The notes beneath the pieces were generated by a model. The model saw only the letters and a list, made by a program, of their open reading frames with translations. It was not told where the DNA came from and ran no database searches. A DNA stretch of 18,734 nt from NCBI GenBank assembly GCA_039805565.1, contig JBDLTZ010000017.1:1-18734 (forward strand), given 5' to 3'. Positions 7,487 through 13,627 of the stretch are shown piece after piece; the stretch's first letter is position 1, and the number at the start of each line of letters is the position of its first letter. This stretch comes from CALJIC01 sp039805565. GTDB taxonomy: Bacteria > Chloroflexota > Chloroflexia > Chloroflexales > Roseiflexaceae. The translations under genes and the position numbers were made by a program.

Positions 7487-7726
7487 ATGCTCGGGAAGCT
7501 TATGATCGGCGCCGGCGCGGCGCTCGCCCTGCTCGGCGGGGCTATCCTGGCGGCCATCGCGACCGGCACACAGATGGCGCACGGCGGCTACTCCCCCTCT
7601 GTCCAGCACTACGCAGAACAGAACGCCGCCGCCGGAAACCCCGTGGCGCTCGTCATCATCGGGCTAGGCGTGGCGCTTGTGCTGGCGGGACTGCTGCTCA
7701 CCTTCGTGCGCCGCGTGAGCCGCTGA
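7487..7726 (+). CDS. Small two-helix membrane protein of unknown function
   Basis: A 79-aa protein with two clear hydrophobic segments, about residues 5-27 and 53-74, joined by a polar loop of about 25 residues with His, Tyr and Asn. The short C-terminal tail FVRRVSR is positive, so both ends are predicted to be cytoplasmic. No family was recognised. The ATG lies 3 nt after the TetR stop and its GCGAGG Shine-Dalgarno is inside the last TetR codons, so translation is probably coupled. Composition and codon use match the neighbours. Its place between regulator and P450 suggests a link to the same process, for example membrane anchoring or substrate passage, but nothing in the sequence shows which. 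Confidence 0.75.
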   Translation: MLGKLMIGAGAALALLGGAILAAIATGTQMAHGGYSPSVQHYAEQNAAAGNPVALVIIGLGVALVLAGLLLTFVRRVSR

Positions 7727-7761
7727 CGCTTCCCCTGAGGGAGCGCGAGGCAGCCCCTCGC

Positions 7762-7767
7762 AAGGAG
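7762..7767 (+). promoter_or_regulatory. Ribosome binding site that fixes the P450 start
   Basis: AAGGAG, 6 nt before the ATG at 7774. A small hairpin (GCGAGG/CCTCGC at 7745-7750 and 7756-7761) ends immediately before it and could affect access. It rules out the long upstream in-frame extension that overlaps tetR. Confidence 0.75.
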
Positions 7768-7773
7768 AATGTT

Positions 7774-9138
7774 ATGACAACCACAGCAGCTCTCCGAACC
7801 GCCCCCGGCCCACGCGGCCGGCCACTGGTGGGCGTCCTGCCCGAGGTCCGGCGCGACCCGCTGCGCTTCCTGACAGAGACCGCCCGCACCTACGGCGAGG
7901 TGGCGCGCTACCGGCTCGGCCCGCTGCGCTCGTTTCTGATCAGCGGCCCCGACGGCGTGCGCCACGTCCTCCAGGAGAACGTCCGCAACTACACCAAGGA
8001 CCACTTCAGCTACAGCATGGTGCGCTGGGTCGCGGGCGACGGCCTGCTCACCAGCCAGGGCGATTTCTGGCTGCGGCAGCGGCGCCTTGCCCAACCGGCC
8101 TTCCACCGCCAGCGGATCGCCGCCCTCGGCGCGGGCATGGCACGCGCCGCCGCCGAGCGGGTGGACTCCTGGGCCCCCGCCGCTGAGTCCGGCCGCCCGA
8201 TCGACGCCGCCGAGGAGATGACCCACCTGGCGCTGCGGATCGTCGGCGAGTCGCTCTTCGGCGGCGGCCTCGGCGAACGCACCGCTACCGTCAGCCGCGC
8301 CTTCACCACCATCAGCGAGCAGCTCGTGACGCGCTTCCGCACCATGCGCCTGCTGCCCCCGGTCCTCCCCTTCGGCCAGGACCGCGCCTTCCGCGAGGCC
8401 ACCGCCGCGCTGGACGAGGTGGTCTACGGGATCATCGCCGAGCGCCGGCGGCGCGGCGGTGACAGCGGGGACCTGCTCTCGATGCTGATGCTGGCGCAGG
8501 ACGAGGAGACCGGCGAGCGCATGGACGACCGGCAGCTGCGCGATGAGGTCCTGACGATGCTGGTGGCGGGCCACGAAACCACCGCCACCACGCTGGCGTG
8601 GGCCTGGGCGCTGCTGGCGCGCCACCCGGAGGTCGAGCGCCGGCTGCACACCGAGCTGGATGAGGCCCTCGCCGGGCGCGCGCCGGCCGCAGAGGACCTG
8701 CCGCGCATGCCCTACACCCGCATGGTGATCGACGAGACGCTGCGGCTCTACCCGCCGGCCTACATCGTGAGCCGCAAGGTAATGGAGGAGGACGAGATCG
8801 CCGGCTTCCGCATCCCGGCCGGCGTGTCGGTGGATATCAGCCCCTACGTCACCCACCGCAGCCCGGCGCTCTGGGAGCGGCCGGACGCATTCGAGCCGGA
8901 GCGCTTCACCCCTGAGCGCGCGGCCGGGCGGCACCGCTACGCCTACTTCCCGTTCAGCGGCGGGCCGCGCCAGTGCATCGGCAACAGCTTCGCGCTGATG
9001 GAGGCCCAGCTCGTGCTCGCCACGGTCGCCGAGCGCTACCGCCTGCGGCCACTGCACACCGGGCCGCTCGACGCCGAGCCGCTGATCACCCTGCGCCCGC
9101 GCGGTGGCCTCCCGGTGATGCTGGAGCGCAGGGCATGA
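7774..9138 (+). CDS. Cytochrome P450
   Basis: A complete 454-aa P450, a heme monooxygenase that would need separate redox partners; none is encoded in the window. Landmarks in order: substrate-side WLRQRRLAQPAFHR (99-112), the I-helix oxygen-activation motif AGHETT (265-270), the K-helix ETLR (321-324), the PERF segment (375-378) and the heme loop FSGGPRQCIG with the iron-ligating C401. There is no N-terminal membrane anchor. The style (PAFHRQRI, AGHETTATTL) resembles the CYP102/CYP4-like fatty-acid hydroxylase side of the superfamily rather than CYP105-type, but the substrate is open. The frame is open upstream to 7399; AAGGAG 6 nt before the ATG at 7774 fixes the start. It converges on the kinase gene with only 10 nt between stops. 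Confidence 0.95.
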   Translation: MTTTAALRTAPGPRGRPLVGVLPEVRRDPLRFLTETARTYGEVARYRLGPLRSFLISGPDGVRHVLQENVRNYTKDHFSYSMVRWVAGDGLLTSQGDFWLRQRRLAQPAFHRQRIAALGAGMARAAAERVDSWAPAAESGRPIDAAEEMTHLALRIVGESLFGGGLGERTATVSRAFTTISEQLVTRFRTMRLLPPVLPFGQDRAFREATAALDEVVYGIIAERRRRGGDSGDLLSMLMLAQDEETGERMDDRQLRDEVLTMLVAGHETTATTLAWAWALLARHPEVERRLHTELDEALAGRAPAAEDLPRMPYTRMVIDETLRLYPPAYIVSRKVMEEDEIAGFRIPAGVSVDISPYVTHRSPALWERPDAFEPERFTPERAAGRHRYAYFPFSGGPRQCIGNSFALMEAQLVLATVAERYRLRPLHTGPLDAEPLITLRPRGGLPVMLERRA

Positions 9139-9148
9139 GGCGCCCGCG

Positions 9149-11017
9149 TCAGAGGGCCGAGTCCCTTTCTGACACGGTCGGCGGCTCGCCTTCCCCAAGC
9201 CACACGGCGAGCTGCCGCACAATGGCCGCCTCCCTCTCCCGAAGCGGGATCTGGTCCTCGACCGCCGCGAGATAGGAGCGCGCGAGATCCGCGAGCTGCG
9301 CCAGCGAGACGCCGTACCGAGGGAGCACGCGCTGCGCCCACGCCCACTGCGCCACAAGCACCCGCGGGACGCCGAGCTGGAGCGAGATCTGGACATGCTG
9401 GTGGAGGCGCCGGACCGCGCCGGCCCTCCACTCGTCCGCCCCGTGGAGTGGGGGCTGCGGCCAGAGCTGCGTGAGCTTCGCTACCACCGCCGCCTCCAGC
9501 GCGGGCGCGTGGGCCTCGAGCTGCTGGGCGAGCGCGAGCGCGGCCGAGTGATCCATGTCTGTGCTCTCCGGGGCCGGCGTAAGCGGAAGCCAGAGACGCA
9601 CGATGATTCCGCCGCCTGGTCGCGCGCTCAGTGCGAGGTGCCCGCCGTGGCGCACAATCGCGGCCTCCGCGTCGGCAAGCCCTCGGCCCACCCCCCTCAT
9701 CAGCGACTTACTGCTTGTGAAGGGGAGGGCCGCCAGCCGCTGCTCGTCGGCACTCATCCCCCGCCCGCTGTCGCAGACCTCGATGCACGCCCACCCAAGG
9801 CCATGTGGCGCGGTGTGCTGGGAGAGGCACACCACGACGATATGGCCACCGGCCGAGGCCTCAACCGCGTTACGCACGACTGCCGCCACAGCCTGCGCGA
9901 TCTGCCCCCCATCCGCCCACGCCACCACCGGCGTGACGATAACGGCCACATCGCCCTCGGCTGCTCCCGCCTCTCTCAGCTCACGCTGTGCCTGCATAAC
10001 CCCGCGCTCGACGCACACCTCCAGCGGGATCTCCTCCCGGTCGACAGGCGGGCGCAGATGGTAGTTGGTAAGGAAGCGAATGATCTCTGCCATCCGCCGG
10101 TGCGCTTCGTCGAGGCGGTCAAGCAGCGCGTGCAGCTCCGTGTCGTCCGGCCGCTCCCCGCGCAGGAGCGCCACCTCCCCCAGCGCGACGGCCAGCGGGT
10201 TGTTCAGCTCGTGCGAGATCGAGGCGGCCATGGAGAGACTGGTGGCGCGCTGCGCGGCCATCAAGCGCTGCTCGATCAGGATGTCTGCCGGGGTAGCCTC
10301 GACGCGCGGAACAGACGTCGCGGAGGGCAAGGCGGCGCGGTTGCCCCCTAGCTCCGCGAGCAGCTCAATTGTCTCGTCTAGTGACTGCGGGCTTGAGTCA
10401 GCGCCGAGCGCCCGCGGGATATCTGGGTCCACCCGCACGGCCTGCCCACCGACGAGGATGTGGATCCCTGGCCCGTACGTGGCGCGGATCTCCTGGATGC
10501 ACGAGCGGGCCGCGAGCAAATGGTCCGTCAGGGTGATAGACAGGGCTACGACGACCGGGCGCTGCTCCGCGGCACAGGAGAGCAGCGCCGCGATAGGGAC
10601 ATTCGCGCCTAGGTAGTGTACGCGCCAGCCGGCGCTGGCGGAGCAGTCGGCCAGCATGCCAAGCCCCACATCGTGGAGCTCGCCCGGGGGGCAGGCCGCG
10701 ATCAGCAGCGGGGCGTGCGGCGAGGGCGGCGCCAGCGTGGTAGAAAGCGCGAGGCGCGCCATGATGCGGCGGCAGTAGCTCGTCACGAGATGTTCCTGAT
10801 CCACCCGCAGCACCTGCCGCTCCCACGCGTCGCCAACCGCCCGCATCACAGGCTGAAGAACGTGGTCGTACAGAAGCGAGAGCGGCGCGCCGGCCTGCTG
10901 CATGCCGAAGAGTATCTGGTACGCAGACGCCTCATCACCCGCCAGAAGACGGCTGAGCAGCGTGCGAATCTGCGCTGGGGAGATGGTGTTCGGTTCTTCG
11001 CGTGATGAGTCAGCCAT
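9149..11017 (-). CDS. Soluble cobalamin-binding sensor histidine kinase (candidate B12 photoreceptor)
   Basis: A 622-aa soluble kinase. Residues 15-92 form the helical cap of B12 photoreceptors, with W65-x9-E75-H76 (the W-x9-EH signature of CarH). Residues 100-225 are a B12-binding Rossmann domain with E113-x-H115-x2-G118 (the lower axial ligand motif), ALS-x-T at 158-162 and VGGQAV at 189-194. Then come the HisKA box SHELNNPL (phosphoacceptor H269) and the ATPase: N box with N383, G1 box D416SGRGM, F box PFTSSKS and G2 box GVGRG. A C-terminal helical region of about 130 residues (490-622) was not recognised. The start is ATG 11017, with GGTGAGG 6 nt upstream on the minus strand; a GTG at 11029 and an ATG at 11023 are alternatives. 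No response regulator is adjacent. Confidence 0.9.
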   Translation of the reverse strand: MADSSREEPNTISPAQIRTLLSRLLAGDEASAYQILFGMQQAGAPLSLLYDHVLQPVMRAVGDAWERQVLRVDQEHLVTSYCRRIMARLALSTTLAPPSPHAPLLIAACPPGELHDVGLGMLADCSASAGWRVHYLGANVPIAALLSCAAEQRPVVVALSITLTDHLLAARSCIQEIRATYGPGIHILVGGQAVRVDPDIPRALGADSSPQSLDETIELLAELGGNRAALPSATSVPRVEATPADILIEQRLMAAQRATSLSMAASISHELNNPLAVALGEVALLRGERPDDTELHALLDRLDEAHRRMAEIIRFLTNYHLRPPVDREEIPLEVCVERGVMQAQRELREAGAAEGDVAVIVTPVVAWADGGQIAQAVAAVVRNAVEASAGGHIVVVCLSQHTAPHGLGWACIEVCDSGRGMSADEQRLAALPFTSSKSLMRGVGRGLADAEAAIVRHGGHLALSARPGGGIIVRLWLPLTPAPESTDMDHSAALALAQQLEAHAPALEAAVVAKLTQLWPQPPLHGADEWRAGAVRRLHQHVQISLQLGVPRVLVAQWAWAQRVLPRYGVSLAQLADLARSYLAAVEDQIPLREREAAIVRQLAVWLGEGEPPTVSERDSAL

Positions 11018-11125
11018 TGACATCCTCACCGGAGCAGGTGCGAAGCAGGGGGGTGACGTGTGGGAAGGGTAACAACGGAGGCCGCGCTCAGCGGCGAGGC
11101 TTCACGCGCGCCGCGCGGCCATTTC

Positions 11126-11154
11126 ACTGTAGCATAGCAGACGGAGGTCTGCAA
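11126..11154 (-). promoter_or_regulatory. Probable promoter of the kinase gene
   Basis: On the minus strand: TTGCAG at 11149-11154, a 17-nt spacer and TACAGT at 11126-11131, with an extended -10 TG (TGCTACAGT). It lies about 109 nt before the proposed start, so the kinase is probably transcribed on its own. Confidence 0.6.
11137..11152. promoter_or_regulatory. Palindrome overlapping the kinase promoter
   Basis: GCAGAC-ggag-GTCTGC, perfect 6-bp arms with a 4-nt centre. It covers part of the -35 hexamer and most of the spacer, a common place for a repressor site. The binding protein is unknown. Confidence 0.45.
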
Positions 11155-11191
11155 ACCTGAGGAGTGTATGGACCCTCGCGCATGTGGTGGC

Positions 11192-11959
11192 TCAGCCCTG
11201 CGCCACGTGCTGCCACACAATCGTCGCGAGCCTGTCGGGGGCCTCCACGTTGGCCGAGTGCCCCACCCCCGGCACCGTCACGTGGCGCGCGCCGAGTGCC
11301 TGCGCGGCGCGCTCGCACACCTCGGGCGAGAGCAGCAGGTCGTGCTCGCCACTGATGACGAGCTTCGGGCAGGGGATCGCCCGCAGCGAGTCGCCCGGCC
11401 GCCAGTCGCGCGTGCTGTCGTGTGCGCCGAGGGTCGCCGCGAGGCTCTGCCCGTGCCCCTCGTCCACCAGCCGCTGCCAGTACTCGCCGTCCTCCACCGA
11501 CGGCGCCTGCGCCTTGATCGCCGCCGCGAACAGCGCCCGATTCTCCTTCAGCATCACCTGGCGCGCCGGGTTGTACAGGAGGAGCGGCATGCCGTCCACC
11601 CAGGGCGGCGCGAGCGCCACCAGCGAGCGCGCGCGCTCGGGGTGCTCCAGGGCAAGCTGGATCGCCACCCCGGCCCCAAGCGAGTGCCCCAGCAGGTGGA
11701 CCCGCTCCAGGCCCAGCGCGTCAAGCAGCGCCAGCGCGTCGGCCGCCAGCGACGGGATGCTGTAGTCGGTGTCCGGCCCCTCGGTACGGCCGCGGCCCCG
11801 CATGTCCGGCGCGATGCCGCGCAGCCCCTCCGGCAGCCGCGCCAGCAGCGGCTCCCACCAGGAGCTCGTGGCCCAGTTGCCGTGCAGCAGCAGCAGCGGG
11901 TCGCCCGCCCCCGCCTCGATGTAATGGACGCGCACGTCCCCCGCCTGTACGAATGGCAT
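11192..11959 (-). CDS. Alpha/beta hydrolase
   Basis: A 255-aa alpha/beta-fold hydrolase of the esterase/lactonase/epoxide-hydrolase-like group. The oxyanion motif HGN is at 26-28, the nucleophile elbow GHSLG at 91-95 (S93), the acid D207 in GEHD and the catalytic H234 in GVGHS, so the triad is complete. There is no signal peptide. AGGAGG lies 5 nt before the ATG and overlaps the stop codon of the upstream acyl-CoA ligase, so the two are almost certainly co-translated. The pairing suggests it acts on the same acyl compound (thioester, ester or ring-opening step), but this is inference. Confidence 0.9.
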   Translation of the reverse strand: MPFVQAGDVRVHYIEAGAGDPLLLLHGNWATSSWWEPLLARLPEGLRGIAPDMRGRGRTEGPDTDYSIPSLAADALALLDALGLERVHLLGHSLGAGVAIQLALEHPERARSLVALAPPWVDGMPLLLYNPARQVMLKENRALFAAAIKAQAPSVEDGEYWQRLVDEGHGQSLAATLGAHDSTRDWRPGDSLRAIPCPKLVISGEHDLLLSPEVCERAAQALGARHVTVPGVGHSANVEAPDRLATIVWQHVAQG

Positions 11960-11964
11960 GGTGC

Positions 11965-11970
11965 CCTCCT
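11965..11970 (-). promoter_or_regulatory. Ribosome binding site overlapping the ligase stop codon
   Basis: AGGAGG on the minus strand, 5 nt before the hydrolase ATG. Its first bases lie in the ligase stop codon (11969-11971). This arrangement favours translational coupling. Confidence 0.75.
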
Positions 11971-13501
11971 AGATCGTCGCCTCCCGCCCCGCCCAGTACG
12001 GCTCGCGCATCACGCGCTTGAGCGTCTTGCCGGCCGCACTGCGCGGGAACTCCTCCATAATCACCACGCGCGAGACCTTCTGGTAGCCGGCCTCGACCCG
12101 CGCGTTGATCCACGCGCGCAGCTCCTCCTCGGTGGCGGCCCCCGGCGCGCGTAGCACCACCGCCGCCAGCGGCGTCTCGCCGTACTTCTCGCTCGGCACG
12201 CCGAAGACCGCCGCCTCGCGCACCGCCGGGTGCTGCACCACCACCTCCTCGATGTCGCGCGGGAAGACGTTGATGCCGCCGGAGATGATCATGTCCTTCT
12301 TGCGGTCCACCAGGTGCAGGAAGCCGTCCTCGTCCACGTACCCCACGTCGCCGCTGTGCATCCAGCCGTCCACCACGGCCTGCGCCGTCAGATCGGGGCG
12401 CTTGTAGTAGCCCGACATGAGCATCGGCCCGCGGCCGCAGATCTCGCCCACCTCGCCCGGCGCGGCCTCCGAGCCATCCTCGGCCAGGATCATGAGCTCC
12501 ATCGATGGGGGCGGCACCCCCACCGAGCCGAGCTTGCGCCCCAGGTCCTCCCGGTCGAGGATCGTCATGAACCCCTCGGTGAGGCCATAGAGCTCGTAGA
12601 GCCGCCCGGGGAGGCGGCGCTGGAGAGCCTGCTTGTGCTCCAGGTGCAGTGGCGCACCCACCGAGCCGATCATCTCCAGGCTCGGCAGCACACGCTCGTC
12701 GAAGTCCGACTCGCCCAGCAGGGCCACGATCTGCGAGGGCACCATCTTGATGTGCGTGACGCCCTCGCGCCGCACGGCCTCGATCAGCGCCTTTGGGTCG
12801 AACTGCGGCATCAGGATGTACGTGCAGCCGAGGAAGAAGGCCGGCATGAGGGTCAGGAACGCGCCGTTGAACACCAGCGCCCCGGCGTGCAGCACCACGC
12901 TCTCGGGGGCCATGCGGTACGAGGCGGCGAAGACGGTACAGTAGGCGAAGCGCGCGCCATGGCTGAGCACGATCCCCTTCGGCAGCCCCGTCGTGCCGCT
13001 GCTGTACATGATGTTGTACGGATCGTCGCTCGTCAGCCGCGGTTCGGGCGGCTCGCACTCTGACGCCGCGTCGAGCAGCGCGTCGTAGCTCAGGGAGCCC
13101 GGCACATCACCCGTCACCACCAGCCGGCCCGTGGCGGCGGGGGGGAGGTCGGCGCGCACCAGGTCCAGGGTTGGCGCGTAGGCCGCCGAGGTGACCACGC
13201 AGGCGGCGTCCGAGTCGCGCAGGAGCGTGGCGAGCGCTGGGCCGCGCAGCAGGACGCTCATCGGCACGGCCACGGCGCCGATCTTGGCGCAGGCCCAGTA
13301 GATATCGAGCAGCTCGAGGCAGTTCGGCAGAACCGTGGCGACCTTGTCGCCCTTGCGGATGCCGAGGGCCAGCAGGGCGTTGGCGGCGCGGTTGACGCGG
13401 GCGTTGTACGCGCGCCACGTGAGGCGCACCTCGCCCACGACGACGGCGGTGTGGTGGGGGCGGTAGCGGGCGTGCCGGGTGAGGAGCGTGCTGATGTCCA
13501 T
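11969..13501 (-). CDS. Acyl-CoA ligase / acyl-CoA synthetase (ANL superfamily)
   Basis: A 510-aa adenylate-forming enzyme that activates a carboxylic acid as acyl-AMP and passes it to CoA. The P-loop-like core motif YSSGTTGLPKG is at 166-176, YELYGLTE forms the A5 motif, SGDVGYVDEDGFLHLVDRKKD is the hinge, followed by SGGINVFPRDIE, and the catalytic lysine is K492 in RSAAGKTLKR. Length and motifs match medium/long-chain fatty-acid or 4-coumarate-type ligases; substrate cannot be fixed by sight. The ATG has GGGAGAGG just before it on the minus strand. It is followed after 9 nt by the hydrolase. The 126-nt gap from transketolase holds a hairpin and heptads, so it may be a separate transcript. 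Confidence 0.93.
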   Translation of the reverse strand: MDISTLLTRHARYRPHHTAVVVGEVRLTWRAYNARVNRAANALLALGIRKGDKVATVLPNCLELLDIYWACAKIGAVAVPMSVLLRGPALATLLRDSDAACVVTSAAYAPTLDLVRADLPPAATGRLVVTGDVPGSLSYDALLDAASECEPPEPRLTSDDPYNIMYSSGTTGLPKGIVLSHGARFAYCTVFAASYRMAPESVVLHAGALVFNGAFLTLMPAFFLGCTYILMPQFDPKALIEAVRREGVTHIKMVPSQIVALLGESDFDERVLPSLEMIGSVGAPLHLEHKQALQRRLPGRLYELYGLTEGFMTILDREDLGRKLGSVGVPPPSMELMILAEDGSEAAPGEVGEICGRGPMLMSGYYKRPDLTAQAVVDGWMHSGDVGYVDEDGFLHLVDRKKDMIISGGINVFPRDIEEVVVQHPAVREAAVFGVPSEKYGETPLAAVVLRAPGAATEEELRAWINARVEAGYQKVSRVVIMEEFPRSAAGKTLKRVMREPYWAGREATI

Positions 13502-13558
13502 GCCTCTCCCTCAATCGAACAAGTCGTCGCCTGCTCAGTGTAGCGCGGTAAGATACAG

Positions 13559-13599
13559 CAGCCGGGGCACGAGCGCCTGCGGCACCCACACCCCGGCTG
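13559..13599. repeat. Inverted repeat between transketolase and acyl-CoA ligase
   Basis: CAGCCGGGG (13559-13567) and CCCCGGCTG (13591-13599) are perfect 9-bp arms with a 23-nt loop. It lies downstream of the transketolase stop on the minus strand and could weaken read-through. There is no clear U-tract after it, so a terminator role is uncertain. Confidence 0.55.
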
Positions 13600-13627
13600 T
13601 TCGGCCTTCAGCGTTCAGCGTTCTGCC
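13600..13627. repeat. Four tandem heptads abutting the transketolase stop
   Basis: Four 7-bp units TTC(G/A/T)GC(C/G) in one register: TTCGGCC, TTCAGCG, TTCAGCG, TTCTGCC. They end at the base next to the stop codon (13628-13630). No reverse-complement arm follows, so this looks like a single-arm or degraded version of the heptad hairpins elsewhere in the window. Confidence 0.7.

Noticed and set aside
7609..9396. 595-aa minus-strand frame over the P450
   Set aside because: Antisense to a complete P450 with all motifs in place; low-complexity composition.
13530..13558. Promoter for the acyl-CoA ligase (TACACT on the minus strand)
   Set aside because: No -35 at proper spacing and no extended TG, so support is too weak to call.
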